NCBI GenBank assembly: GCA_951813085.1
Contig: OX638348.1
Location: forward strand, 1 to 64,000
Direction: 5' to 3'
DNA: 64,000 nucleotides
Source: an uncultured Opitutaceae bacterium
Lineage (GTDB): Bacteria; Verrucomicrobiota; Verrucomicrobiia; Opitutales; Opitutaceae
Shown one piece after another: positions 46,278 to 55,568 of the stretch. The notes beneath the pieces are model-generated. The model saw only the letters and a list, made by a program, of their open reading frames with translations, was not told where the DNA came from and ran no database searches. The position numbers and the translations under genes were made by a program. How positions within the stretch are numbered: the stretch's first letter is position 1; each line of letters starts with the position of its first letter.

Positions 46278-47027
46278 ATGAGAGGCTTATGGGCAGGCGT
46301 GGTGGCAGCGATGGGTGTGTTGGGAACGGGAGCCGAACCGTTTAGAATTGAAAGCGGACAGCAGTCGCCGCAGTTGGTGGAGCTTTACACGTCGCAAGGA
46401 TGCAGCAGCTGCCCACCTGCGGAGAATTGGCTCGGTCGCTGGGTTGACGATCCGGGACTTTGGAGGAATGTCGTACCCATTGCATTCCATGTGGATTACT
46501 GGGATCGCTTGGGCTGGAAGGATCGTTTCGCCTCTAGGGAGAACACGCTGCGTCAGTACCGTCTGCGCGACGAAGGAGCGGTCGCTTCGATCTACACGCC
46601 AGGATTCGTCGTCGATGGAAAGGAGTGGCGCGGCTGGTTTCAAGGTGAGGCGCTGCGACCGATTAAGCGCGCTCAGGCACAGGGCTCTCTGTCGATTGAG
46701 ATAGAGTCCGGTTCGTTGATGGCGGAGTACGCGGATCTTGCCGAAGGGGCGATCCTGAGCATCGCGATCCTTGGCGTGGGCCTGGAAATGGATGTTTCCC
46801 GAGGTGAGAACAAGGGACGCCGATTGAGCCACGATTTCGTTGCCCTTGAACATGTGGAGTGGCCTTTGAATGGAGAGTCCTTGCAGATGGATCTTCCCGA
46901 TGTAGATGCTGACGGAGTGGATCGGTTGGCGTTAGCGGCGTGGGTGGCGAAGGCAGAGGGCTCCCGCCCTACGCTCGTGACAGGTAGTTGGATCGACTCT
47001 AAGTATCTGGATACGGAAGTAAACTAG
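46278..47027 (+). CDS. DUF1223 thioredoxin-fold exported protein
   Basis: 249 aa with a signal peptide (RGLWAGVVAAMGVLGTGA). The family hallmark VELYTSQGCSSCPPAENWLG (residues 33-52) has the CxxC pair; HVDYWDRLGWKDRFASREN and YTPGFVVDGKEWRGW match DUF1223 domains. Periplasmic, probably a redox or metal-linked function, not known in detail. It follows the sulfatase by 56 bp. A hairpin lies just past the stop. Confidence 0.85.
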   Translation: MRGLWAGVVAAMGVLGTGAEPFRIESGQQSPQLVELYTSQGCSSCPPAENWLGRWVDDPGLWRNVVPIAFHVDYWDRLGWKDRFASRENTLRQYRLRDEGAVASIYTPGFVVDGKEWRGWFQGEALRPIKRAQAQGSLSIEIESGSLMAEYADLAEGAILSIAILGVGLEMDVSRGENKGRRLSHDFVALEHVEWPLNGESLQMDLPDVDADGVDRLALAAWVAKAEGSRPTLVTGSWIDSKYLDTEVN

Positions 47028-47033
47028 CCCGAA

Positions 47034-47053
47034 TAGGGACTAGGCGGTCCCTA
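47034..47053. terminator. Hairpin between convergent genes
   Basis: TAGGGAC (47034-47040) pairs with GTCCCTA (47047-47053) over a 6-nt loop, between the DUF1223 gene and the convergent cyclophilin gene. No T-tract, so it may be a weak bidirectional terminator or only an RNA-end structure. Confidence 0.35.
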
Positions 47054-47181
47054 GCGTGGCGAGGATCTCCGCCTGGACAATAACGTTCCCACTTCGAAAG
47101 CGGAAGCCATGTGGGGTTCACCACCGTCAGGATTAGATTTTCCGAACTAAAACGTATTGATAAGTTGGAAACTCGATGCGG

Positions 47182-48246
47182 CTAGATTCGTTCGATTGTA
47201 ACGCTGACGATCGAAACGTCCTCAACAGGCTTGTCACCGGGCGCTGTCTCCACTTCTTGGATAGCGAGAGCGATGTCCATGCCCTCAATCACTTTGCCAA
47301 ACACAGTGTGCTTTCCATTCAACCAGCTTGCGCCGTCAGCATTGGTAACAATGAAAAATTGCGATCCATTGGTATTCGGACCTGAATTCGCCATGCAAAC
47401 GGTGCCGTAGTCTACCTTGCCCAGCAAAGTTGGTTGCTCGATAGGGGTGTCGTCGCCGAGCAGCGTTTGAAGTTCTTCTACGGTTTTACCAACGAGGGGA
47501 GCGACCGAATTAGAAGCGCGTATTTCGCTGAATAGGGCGGCCACTTCTGGAATCGGACTTTCGCCTTGATGCTCTTGAAGATGCGGCGCGAATAAGGTTT
47601 GGAAGACAGTGTTGGCGGCATCCTCGTCCGCGATTTCTCCGGAAATTTGTACAAGCTCTGGATCGAACCGCGTTAGATCGTCAGTGGACCCTAGAAGCTC
47701 CTGGAGCTCCTCAACTGTTTTGCCTACAAGCGGTTCGACACTCTGGGCAGTCTGCATCTCCTGGAATATGGCTGCAATCTCAGGGATGGGGCTTTGGCCT
47801 TGATTTTCCATCAAGTGGGGGCGGATGAGTGTGCCAAACACCTCGTTTGCAATCTCTGGACTGTCGATCGCTCCTTCGAGAGGCACGAGCTTACCGGCAT
47901 AGTACTCGTCCTGAAACTGGTAGCCCGGACCTCCAGTGCCGGTACCGAGCGGGCAGCCGCCTTGGATCATGAAATCCTTGATTACTCGGTGAAAAATGAG
48001 GCCGTCATAGAAGGGCTCGTTTTTCTCTTCTTCATCTGGGCCTGTCCAGGTTTTGGAGCCATCTGCCAGGCCCACGAAATTTTCGACAGTGATAGGGGTC
48101 TTGTCCTCGAAGAGCTCGATGACGATCGACCCTTTCGTCGTCTCCATACGGGCGATCAAAGTGGTAGGCTTCTTGGAGCAGCCTGCTATAAGAAGGGCGA
48201 TCGCAGTAGTGGCGATAGCGATGAGCGTTGAGAAACGAGGTTGCAT
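47182..48246 (-). CDS. Cyclophilin-type peptidyl-prolyl isomerase lipoprotein with duplicated insert
   Basis: 354 aa. Lipobox LLIAGC with the cysteine at residue 23, so a lipoprotein outside the inner membrane. The cyclophilin fold has [40 protein letters not shown] and, after a large gap, [19 protein letters not shown]. Between these is an insert of about 155 residues with two copies of a 60-residue unit: [18 protein letters not shown] with [14 protein letters not shown], and [18 protein letters not shown] with [14 protein letters not shown], roughly 60% identical. The insert lies on the surface side of the barrel and may bind a client or partner. It catalyses proline isomerisation in exported proteins. 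Confidence 0.88.
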   Translation of the reverse strand: MQPRFSTLIAIATTAIALLIAGCSKKPTTLIARMETTKGSIVIELFEDKTPITVENFVGLADGSKTWTGPDEEEKNEPFYDGLIFHRVIKDFMIQGGCPLGTGTGGPGYQFQDEYYAGKLVPLEGAIDSPEIANEVFGTLIRPHLMENQGQSPIPEIAAIFQEMQTAQSVEPLVGKTVEELQELLGSTDDLTRFDPELVQISGEIADEDAANTVFQTLFAPHLQEHQGESPIPEVAALFSEIRASNSVAPLVGKTVEELQTLLGDDTPIEQPTLLGKVDYGTVCMANSGPNTNGSQFFIVTNADGASWLNGKHTVFGKVIEGMDIALAIQEVETAPGDKPVEDVSIVSVTIERI

Positions 48247-48354
48247 AAAGGGCGAAGTAAGAGCGTCACTGGATTCCGCCGCAACAGCAATTTGCGGTCA
48301 TGATGCAGGTTGTGTCTGCCAACGTCGGTCTTTTGCGCGTTTGCGCTAAGAGCC

Positions 48355-49485
48355 TTACTTGAAAAGCGCTTCGAGCTTGGCTTCCAGAGCCTCGCCCCGG
48401 AGGTTGCGAGCGATGATGCGACCTTCCGCATCCAGAAGGAAACTCATGGGGAGCGCGGATACGTTGTAGGCGGCAGCCATGGAGGATTTCCAACCGAGGG
48501 AGTCTGAGATTTGGGGCCAGGCCACCTTGTCCCGCTTGGAAGCCGTGGCCCAGGCAACGCGGCTATCGTCGAGATTGACGGCGAAGATGGCGAATTCCTC
48601 ATCCGCATAAGCCTCCAGAAGCGTGCCATAGAGGCGATTCTCGACGCGGCAAGGAACGCACCATGAGGCCCAGAAATCGACCAACGTGATCTTCCCGCGA
48701 AACGACTCCAGAGTGAGCTCGGAGCCATCGAGATTTTTTCCTGCTAGGGGCGCTCCCGCCGCGCCAATTGCCGTGCGCTGAAACGAATCGATTCGCTGCG
48801 TCATGCTCTCCGCGATTTGAATTCCGGGGTGGATTGACTGAAATCGGTTCACGAGCGCGGCTAGCTCTTCGAGGCGATAGTCGGGATCCCATCGCAATGA
48901 AGTCATGTATAGGGCGATGGATTCTCCCACGTGGTCGAGAGAGAAGTCGTTCAATTCCCTTCGGTGGGCCGCATAGCCGTCCACTTCTTGCTTGGATAGG
49001 ATTGCCAGCGTTTCTGGGTCTGCGCCGCGAGCGGTCGCTTCGTTCAAGGCGGCTCGCGGGGGATAAACAAGCCGCGCGAGCGAGTCCTTTCTAAAGCTCT
49101 CGTAGGCGCGAAAGCGTTCTGTGTCGGGCGATCCGCTGATGCGAATGTGGTCCGGAGCGCTTGGGTCCGGGGTCAAGGTCAGGGATTGGCCTTGGGCAAT
49201 GGCGAGAGCGATTCGGGCGCCATCGGGAAGGACCAGGGAGTAGATGCCTGGCTCCGCATCGACCGAGATTAGGACGTCGCCGTTGCTCGCGCTCGCGACC
49301 TCGGCCACGATCGATAGCGATTTCGCTTCGATATCCTCTCGCTCCAAGTAGAGTGTCTTTCCAGCGATCGCGTCCGGGACGCTTCCTGAGATCGTGAAAG
49401 AAGCTTGGGCGAAATTCGAGAAATGAACCCCAATCAGGAGGAGCAATCCCATTTTTCGGGCGGAGCATCGAAGGAGCTGGGTCAT
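48355..49485 (-). CDS. TlpA-type thioredoxin-like exported protein
   Basis: 376 aa. Signal peptide (KMGLLLLIGVHFSNFAQASF) followed by a DUF4369-like beta domain (FTISGSVPDAIAGKTLYLER) and, from residue 240, an AhpC/TSA-thioredoxin domain with active site DFWASWCVPCRVE near 270. The family acts in reducing or repairing disulfides in the periplasm, in cytochrome maturation or in bacteria with lipid-associated electron transport. It precedes the cyclophilin on the same strand with a 108-bp gap. It is divergent from the PIG-L gene. Confidence 0.82.
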   Translation of the reverse strand: MTQLLRCSARKMGLLLLIGVHFSNFAQASFTISGSVPDAIAGKTLYLEREDIEAKSLSIVAEVASASNGDVLISVDAEPGIYSLVLPDGARIALAIAQGQSLTLTPDPSAPDHIRISGSPDTERFRAYESFRKDSLARLVYPPRAALNEATARGADPETLAILSKQEVDGYAAHRRELNDFSLDHVGESIALYMTSLRWDPDYRLEELAALVNRFQSIHPGIQIAESMTQRIDSFQRTAIGAAGAPLAGKNLDGSELTLESFRGKITLVDFWASWCVPCRVENRLYGTLLEAYADEEFAIFAVNLDDSRVAWATASKRDKVAWPQISDSLGWKSSMAAAYNVSALPMSFLLDAEGRIIARNLRGEALEAKLEALFK

Positions 49486-49691
49486 TGGAACGAGGGATAG
49501 GGAAGGGTAATTTCGCGGATGTGGGACGGTATCTTCAAGGACGTTTTCGACAGAGGTTTAATTTCATTCTGAACGAACAAAAACGACGAATGCGCAAAAG
49601 GGACGAAAAATTGGCAGTATTTCGATATCTTGGCTCGTAGAGAACAGTTTAAGACTTAAGACTTCGCGCGTCTCAACCTCTACGCTGAAAA

Positions 49692-52226
49692 ATGCCCTCG
49701 AATCGATCGGTTTTCCTCTTATCAGTCCTATTGTCCCCAACGATGGCCTTCAGTTCTCCTATAAGCGCGTCCGAAACGTATCAGCGGCTTCAGACGCTTC
49801 GGACCGTTGGTTCGGCGCTCTACGTAGCGGCGCATCCGGATGACGAGAACACGACTTTGCTATCCTACCTTGCTCTTGAGGAGAAGCTGGACACCGCCTA
49901 TCTATCGCTGACTCGAGGCGGTGGGGGACAGAATTTGATCGGTCCCGAACTGAAGGAAGAGCTTGGCGTGATTCGCGCGAATGAATTGCTGCAGGCCCGA
50001 AAAATCGATGGAGCTACGCAGCTTTTTACCCGGGCCCGCGACTTCGGCTATTCGAAGAATCCGGAGGACACCTTGGAGAACTGGCAGGAGGAAAAAGTGC
50101 TTGGAGACGTGGTCTACGCCGTACGCTATTTTCGTCCGGACATCATTATCACCCGATTCAATCCGGAGGCGGGTCCCACTCATGGACATCACACGGTGTC
50201 TGCTCAGCTCGCGGTGCGCGCCTTTTCGCTCGCTGCCGATCCCAGTGCATTTCCGGAGCAACTCGATCGCGTTTCGCCTCATCAAGCGGAACGGATTTTC
50301 TGGAATGGCTATGGTCAGCGAGGCCCAGGCGGTCGCCGGGGAGACAGCGGGCTGCAAAATGAACGCCGTGAAATCGTTTCCCTGGATATCGGCATCTTCA
50401 ATCCGATTTTGGGAGCATCCTATACCGAGATATCCGCTCGAAGCCGAAGCATGCATAAAAGCCAAGGCTTTGGAAGGGCGGCGCGTCGTGGGCCGCAAAC
50501 GGAGCGGCTGGTCTTGCTCGATGGCGCTCCTGCGGAAGGAGACTATCTAAAGGGCGTGGATACGAGCTGGAGTCGCTATCCAGGAGGCGATGCGATCGAT
50601 GCGGCGCTGGCTAGGGCATCGGATGCATTCGAACAATCGGCTCCCTGGAAGACGGTTCCTATGCTCGTCGAGGCGGATGCTTTAATTGAGAAACTGCCTG
50701 ATTCTAGGAGAATCCGTTCCAAGCGAGCGGCGTTGCGGCAGCTAATCGCTGATTGCCTCGGGCTGCACTTGGAAGCGCGTTCCGAAAGCCTGGTTTTGTT
50801 TCCGGGTGAGAACGGGGCATTCAATGTCGAGCTGGTTAATCGTTCTCCTGTGGATGTCAGGCTCGTTGCTTTGGATGCATCTCTTTTCCAGGCCGATACT
50901 TGGCCGCGGTCACGTTTGATCGGTCGTATCGAAAATCTGGATGGGTCGCTTGCGTTGAATCAAGTCAAAACGGTTTCGCTGGAATTCAATCTGCCAGAAA
51001 ACGCTCCACTGTCTCAACCCTATTGGCTGGAAGAACGACCAAGCAGCGGGATTTATCATTTTGCAAATGACCGCTTGCTCGAGTTGGAATCCGTTCCCTC
51101 TCCAATCAATGTTGCTGCGATAATTGAAGTTGAAGGGCGTCGTATTAATCTCGATACGGGTCTGATTCAGGTGATTAGCGACCCTGTAGAGGGAGAAGTG
51201 CGTAGGCCCGTGGCGATTAGGCCCGAGATTACGATATCTCCGATCGCTTCGCTTTCTCTTTTTCCCGACTCGGATAACAAAACGTTGGAAGTGTCGATAG
51301 GAAGCAACGCGGGAGACTTCAAGGGAATGCTGGAAGCGAACGGCCCAGACGGCTGGGGAATCGAAATCGAAAATCCGGAAGTCGCGCTGGATAGCCGAAT
51401 CTCTGAGACAACGGCCCGAATCCGCGTTACTCCGCCGAGCCACGCTTCCGAAGGATTCGTTGAGTTCGCTGTTGTGAGCGAAGAAGGGAAGCGGTACTCC
51501 ACGGATTCCAAGGACATCGAGTACGATCACATTGGAACGCATCCGTTGCTCTTCCCCTCTAGGACGAAGCTAACGCGACTAGAGCTTGAGCGAGGTGGGA
51601 GCCGGATCGCTTGCATCAAGGGCGTCGGGGATACGGTGCCTGAGATCCTGACTCGTATTGGGTACGAGGTAGAATACGTTTCCGTTGAAGAGATAAGCAC
51701 CGACGCGCTCGCAGATTTCGATACGGTTCTCCTGGGACATCGCGCATTCGATTCGGTTGCTGGCCTGGATAAGAAGTTCGATGAACTGCTTGCCTATGTA
51801 GAAAATGGTGGAACGTTGATATCGCAGTACAATACGACGAGCTTTAGAACGAAATCGCAATTTACGGCTCCTTATCCGATTCGATTGTCTAGGGAACGCG
51901 TTTCCGAGGAAAGTGTTGAGATGCGCGTGCTCAAGCCAGACCATCCCGTGTTCAATACGCCGAATCGCATTGCTTCGTACGACTTTGATAATTGGATACA
52001 GGAACGCGGTCTCTACTATGCAACGTCATGGGACGATGCTTACGAGGCTCTTGTTTCCGCTAACGATCGTGGGGAACCGCCCAGAGATGGCGGTTTGCTG
52101 GTAGCTCCTTATGGAAAGGGATGGTATGCGTATACCGGATTGTCCTTCTTCAGGCAATTGCCTGAAGGGAATCCAGGCGCGATACGACTCTTCGTAAATT
52201 TAATCTCATTAGGCCATGGAAAGTGA
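49692..52226 (+). CDS. Large PIG-L-family deacetylase
   Basis: 844 aa. Signal peptide (VFLLSVLLSPTMAFSS) then a PIG-L/LmbE zinc deacetylase domain with VAAHPDDENT (residues 46-54) and FNPEAGPTHGHHT (near 158-170), the metal histidines. The middle and C-terminal parts are beta-rich, and the end (FDTVLLGHRAFDSVAGL ... GGTLISQYNT) resembles the glutamine-amidotransferase-like domain seen in large LmbE proteins. It likely removes acetyl groups from an N-acetylglucosamine-containing substrate outside the membrane. It begins the run that continues with the small membrane protein and the symporter, and overlaps the former by 11 bp. Confidence 0.85.
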   Translation: MPSNRSVFLLSVLLSPTMAFSSPISASETYQRLQTLRTVGSALYVAAHPDDENTTLLSYLALEEKLDTAYLSLTRGGGGQNLIGPELKEELGVIRANELLQARKIDGATQLFTRARDFGYSKNPEDTLENWQEEKVLGDVVYAVRYFRPDIIITRFNPEAGPTHGHHTVSAQLAVRAFSLAADPSAFPEQLDRVSPHQAERIFWNGYGQRGPGGRRGDSGLQNERREIVSLDIGIFNPILGASYTEISARSRSMHKSQGFGRAARRGPQTERLVLLDGAPAEGDYLKGVDTSWSRYPGGDAIDAALARASDAFEQSAPWKTVPMLVEADALIEKLPDSRRIRSKRAALRQLIADCLGLHLEARSESLVLFPGENGAFNVELVNRSPVDVRLVALDASLFQADTWPRSRLIGRIENLDGSLALNQVKTVSLEFNLPENAPLSQPYWLEERPSSGIYHFANDRLLELESVPSPINVAAIIEVEGRRINLDTGLIQVISDPVEGEVRRPVAIRPEITISPIASLSLFPDSDNKTLEVSIGSNAGDFKGMLEANGPDGWGIEIENPEVALDSRISETTARIRVTPPSHASEGFVEFAVVSEEGKRYSTDSKDIEYDHIGTHPLLFPSRTKLTRLELERGGSRIACIKGVGDTVPEILTRIGYEVEYVSVEEISTDALADFDTVLLGHRAFDSVAGLDKKFDELLAYVENGGTLISQYNTTSFRTKSQFTAPYPIRLSRERVSEESVEMRVLKPDHPVFNTPNRIASYDFDNWIQERGLYYATSWDDAYEALVSANDRGEPPRDGGLLVAPYGKGWYAYTGLSFFRQLPEGNPGAIRLFVNLISLGHGK

Positions 52227-52359
52227 TTCAGAAAACGAAATAGCAGCATCCATAAAGGATGAAAGCTCCAAAGGCTGGAATCGCCTATACATCATCGTGG
52301 TTGCCGCGCTCGCGGGCCAGATCGCCTTCTTCGCTTGGTTGACGAAGACCTTCCAATAG
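52216..52359 (+). CDS. 47-aa single-span membrane protein
   Basis: ATG at 52216, overlapping the end of the PIG-L gene by 11 bp, ends TAG at 52359. Acidic N-terminus (MESDSENEIAASIKDESSKG) followed by one hydrophobic segment (LYIIVVAALAGQIAFFAWLT). The symporter starts 16 bp later, so this is a small gene in the operon, perhaps a transporter accessory subunit, an inference from position and topology. Confidence 0.6.
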   Translation: MESDSENEIAASIKDESSKGWNRLYIIVVAALAGQIAFFAWLTKTFQ

Positions 52360-52375
52360 CCCCACGCCGCATAGT

Positions 52376-54070
52376 ATGAATCCATTGGATATTGCCACTC
52401 TAGGAGCGACCTTGATCGCGATTGTATTCTTCGGAGTATGGAAAACGCGCAACGACAGGAAACTCGACGAATTTCTCAAAGGAAGCTCCAATAGCTGGGG
52501 AACCATAGGGCTTTCCGTGATGGCTACCCAAGCGAGCGCTATCACGTTCCTGTCCACTCCGGGGCTGGCCTACGACAGCGGGATGGCGTTCGTACAGAAT
52601 TACTTTGGGATGCCGCTCGCGTTGATATTGATCGCGGTCGTGTTCGTTCCTATGTACTACAAGCTGAACCTATGTTCGGTATACGAATTCCTCGAGCATC
52701 GCTTCGACTTGAAGACCCGAACCTTAGGAAGCGTGATTTTCCTGATTCAGCGTGGCTTTTCGGCCGGCATCACGATCTATGCCCCCTCGATCATTTTAAC
52801 GAGCGTGCTGGGCTGGGATATGAACACCACGGTGATTTGCGTAGGACTGGCGGTAATTATATATACCGTAGCCGGGGGCTCGCACGCGGTCAGCGTCACG
52901 CACAAGTACCAGATGGCGGTTATCCTTACCGGTATGGCAATTGCGTTCGGAATCGTTGTCTATAAGATTTCTGGATACGCGGGCATTAGGGAAAATCTCA
53001 GCGTCGCCGGGGCTTTGGGGCACCTGAACGTAGTGGATCCATCCTTCGATATCGATAAGCGGTACACGCTCTGGTCAGGCTTGCTCGGGGGATTCTTCTT
53101 GTCGCTTTCCTATTTCGGTACGGACCAATCCCAGGCCCAGCGCTACATGTCAGGGCAATCCGTGCGAGACAGTCGCCTTGGCTTGATGTTCAACGCATTG
53201 CTCAAGGTGCCGATGCAGTTTCTAATTCTGCTTCTGGGCGTGCTCGTATTCGTATTTTATCAATGGGAAAAGCCTCCCGCTACGTTTCTCCCTCAATCCA
53301 TGACCGAGGTGGCTGAGGCTGCCGACGCCGAAATGTATCAAACGTACGAGGACGCATTTTCAGAAAATTTCGATGAGCAACGCGCCGCCATGCGCGTATA
53401 CGTGAATGCGTTGCGCAATGGAGATGAGTCATTGTCCAGCGCGGCCAAGGAGGAAGTGCAGGAAGCGGGACTAGCTATAAAGGATGCCCGATCGGAGTTG
53501 AAGGAATACATCGCTACCGCCCATGGGGAAGAGAGCATGAAGGAGACGGACTATGTTTTCATTCACTTCATCCTCAATGAATTGCCGATCGGCTTGGTAG
53601 GCTTGCTTATAGCGGTGATCCTAAGCGCAGCTATGTCGTCGACGGCGTCCGAGCTGAGCGCCTTGGCGACCATTTCAACGGTCGACTTCTACCAGAATCA
53701 TTTCGCGAAGAATGAGAGCGATCGCCATTACATGAGAGCGTCTCGAATTTTCACTGGTGCTTGGGGCCTCTTGGCTATTCTTTTCGCCCTGTTCGCCAGC
53801 ATGGTCGAAAGCTTGATCGAAGCGGTAAATATAGTGGGCTCGCTGTTCTATGGAACCGTGCTAGGGCTGTTCTTGACCGCTTTCTTCATCAAATGGGTTC
53901 GCGCCAATGCAGCCTTCTTCGCGGGAGTGATCGCTCAGGTGACGGTACTCGTTCTTTACAAGACATCGATTATCGAGATTGGCTATCTCTGGTACAATCT
54001 AATTGCCTGCTTTACGGTGATTGTATTGAGTCTCGTGTTACAAACTATATTAGGAGGTAAAAAGGCTTAG
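52376..54070 (+). CDS. Sodium/solute symporter (SSS family)
   Basis: 564-aa inner-membrane transporter with about 13 hydrophobic segments. The family signature around LSVMATQASAITFLSTPGLAY and the GGSHAVSVTHKYQ segment place it in the SSS family with SGLT/panF-like members. It has a large cytoplasmic loop (residues about 320-390) of charged residues. The substrate is not readable, but neighbours with PIG-L-type enzymes suggest a sugar or amino-sugar derivative. The bacillithiol genes follow, starting with a 1-bp overlap. Confidence 0.87.
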   Translation: MNPLDIATLGATLIAIVFFGVWKTRNDRKLDEFLKGSSNSWGTIGLSVMATQASAITFLSTPGLAYDSGMAFVQNYFGMPLALILIAVVFVPMYYKLNLCSVYEFLEHRFDLKTRTLGSVIFLIQRGFSAGITIYAPSIILTSVLGWDMNTTVICVGLAVIIYTVAGGSHAVSVTHKYQMAVILTGMAIAFGIVVYKISGYAGIRENLSVAGALGHLNVVDPSFDIDKRYTLWSGLLGGFFLSLSYFGTDQSQAQRYMSGQSVRDSRLGLMFNALLKVPMQFLILLLGVLVFVFYQWEKPPATFLPQSMTEVAEAADAEMYQTYEDAFSENFDEQRAAMRVYVNALRNGDESLSSAAKEEVQEAGLAIKDARSELKEYIATAHGEESMKETDYVFIHFILNELPIGLVGLLIAVILSAAMSSTASELSALATISTVDFYQNHFAKNESDRHYMRASRIFTGAWGLLAILFALFASMVESLIEAVNIVGSLFYGTVLGLFLTAFFIKWVRANAAFFAGVIAQVTVLVLYKTSIIEIGYLWYNLIACFTVIVLSLVLQTILGGKKA

Positions 54071-54849
54071 TGTCGGAACCGGTCATATGTTTTGGCCAGC
54101 AGCCATGCGGCATATTTCCGAATCGGTTTTTGTTCTCCAAGATCCGTACCGCGCGGCGATTGCAATCTGAAATTGGAGGGCGTGTCGTCTTCTTCTTGCA
54201 TGATAGCGACCACGATCACCGTGAGACGAATGCGTGCTTAACGAATAGACACACAGGAGAGGTCGAGCGAATTAACTTCGAAGTCGCCAACAAGATTCAG
54301 AAGCTGTATTCACCGCTTTATTGCAAGACGATCAAGCTAGGCTGGAAGGAAAAGACGCGCCGGCGCTTGCCCAATTTAGTCGATCGTCAGCTAGTGGAGA
54401 TTTTCGAATCGGTGGAAACGGACAATGTAGCAGATTTCTGCGTGGAGATGTATCGAAAGTCTGGATTGCTGGAGAACGTTGATGTGGTTCGCTCAGGCGA
54501 TCCGGATCTACGCGAGCGAGCGATTGAAGTAGAGGACTATTTTTTGGATACGCCCTACGAGGGTGAAATTGTAAGGGCCCGATTCCGAGGCGAGGCCTAT
54601 AGCTTGTTCAAGGGGGGCGGGCGCTATTTGGACATTGAAGTGGAAACCGTTAGAAAATCGATGATCAGCCCCACGCGCGACACGCGCTTGCGTTGGATGC
54701 AGTCAGCCATCCCGTGCACCCATTACATTGCTGGCGAGGGTGAGATCCAGTACTTAAACACTGAGGAAGCTCCGGAAATTTCCTTCGTAAAGCGCGATTT
54801 TATTGAAAGATCGGGAGATGCGTATGCAGAGTGTAGCCATGACTGGTAA
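54070..54849 (+). CDS. Compact BshC-like cysteine-ligase homologue
   Basis: 259 aa, against about 540 for BshC. Alignment by eye to the B. subtilis BshC core from memory: CFGQQPCGIFPNRFLFSKI against the GGQQAGLLTGPLYTIHKI loop; VVFFLHDSDHDHRETN against VFWVAGEDHDLDEIN; LLENVDVVRSGDPDLRERA against EEGLVLLNSGDP; ISPTRDTRLRWMQSAIPCTH and then YIAGEGEIQYLN against a stretch ending IAGPGEINYW. The N-terminal about 85 residues and the C-terminal coiled-coil and dimerisation part are missing. It sits before bshB1 and bshA, so it probably adds cysteine in bacillithiol synthesis. GTG start with 1-bp overlap of the symporter stop. It could instead have lost activity or be a related ligase; expression is unproven. 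Confidence 0.65.
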   Translation: MSEPVICFGQQPCGIFPNRFLFSKIRTARRLQSEIGGRVVFFLHDSDHDHRETNACLTNRHTGEVERINFEVANKIQKLYSPLYCKTIKLGWKEKTRRRLPNLVDRQLVEIFESVETDNVADFCVEMYRKSGLLENVDVVRSGDPDLRERAIEVEDYFLDTPYEGEIVRARFRGEAYSLFKGGGRYLDIEVETVRKSMISPTRDTRLRWMQSAIPCTHYIAGEGEIQYLNTEEAPEISFVKRDFIERSGDAYAECSHDW

Positions 54850-55552
54850 ACGGTTTCTCGTATTTGGAGCGCATCCGGACGATATAGAATTCGGCTGTGG
54901 AGCAGTGTTGCTCGATGCCGCGGAGCGCGGCGCCTCGATCGAACTCGTCGTTTTCTCGAAAGGGGAGGCGGGAACGCATGGAAGTCGATCCGAGCGCGAG
55001 ACTGAAGCTACCGAAGCGGCCAAGATGATGGGCGCTTCGATCCAATTCCCCTCGACACCGGGCGATACGCGGGTGCGGGCGGGCCTGGAAATCACGTTGA
55101 TGGCTGCCAAGGCCATCCGGCGATTCAAGCCGGACTTCGTTCTGGCTCCTTCGGGTCACTTGAACCAGCACCCGGATCATCGCGAGACCTGCCGTATCGT
55201 GCGCGATGCGAATCGGCTTGCCCGCTATGGGAAGACGCCCGGACTCGAGGATTTGGATCCTCATGCGTCGCAAGCGCTATTGTTCTACGATATTTCGAAC
55301 GAGTCCTGCGGGAGCGAAGGATTGACCCCGATCTTGCTGGATGTGTCCACTCAAGTGGAGCGATGGACTGCCTTGATGAAATGCCACCAGAGCCAAACAG
55401 GAAACGTCGACTACATCGACCTGCAGCTTTCACGAGCCCGCGCGTTGGGTATACAGTCAGGAGTGAAAGCGGCGGCGCGACTCTATTCGGAAGGGCCGCT
55501 TCTGCTGGGAACATCGGAGTCCTTGCGGGATGTGGCGGGCCCTCGATTCTAG
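54824..55552 (+). CDS. bshB1: Bacillithiol biosynthesis deacetylase BshB1
   Basis: 242-aa PIG-L/LmbE deacetylase. Seen: LVFGAHPDDIEFGCGAVLLD (metal site 15-34), FSKGEAGTHGSRSERETEA and the late HLNQHPDHRETCR. It removes the acetyl group from N-acetylglucosaminyl-malate in bacillithiol synthesis. Start ATG at 54824 is preceded by GGGAG 6 nt upstream; it overlaps the BshC-like gene by 26 bp, so coupling is tight. bshA follows 16 bp downstream. The second such PIG-L protein (49692) is much larger and exported. Confidence 0.88.
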   Translation: MQSVAMTGKRFLVFGAHPDDIEFGCGAVLLDAAERGASIELVVFSKGEAGTHGSRSERETEATEAAKMMGASIQFPSTPGDTRVRAGLEITLMAAKAIRRFKPDFVLAPSGHLNQHPDHRETCRIVRDANRLARYGKTPGLEDLDPHASQALLFYDISNESCGSEGLTPILLDVSTQVERWTALMKCHQSQTGNVDYIDLQLSRARALGIQSGVKAAARLYSEGPLLLGTSESLRDVAGPRF

Positions 55553-55568
55553 GAAATGAGCTTGGGGG

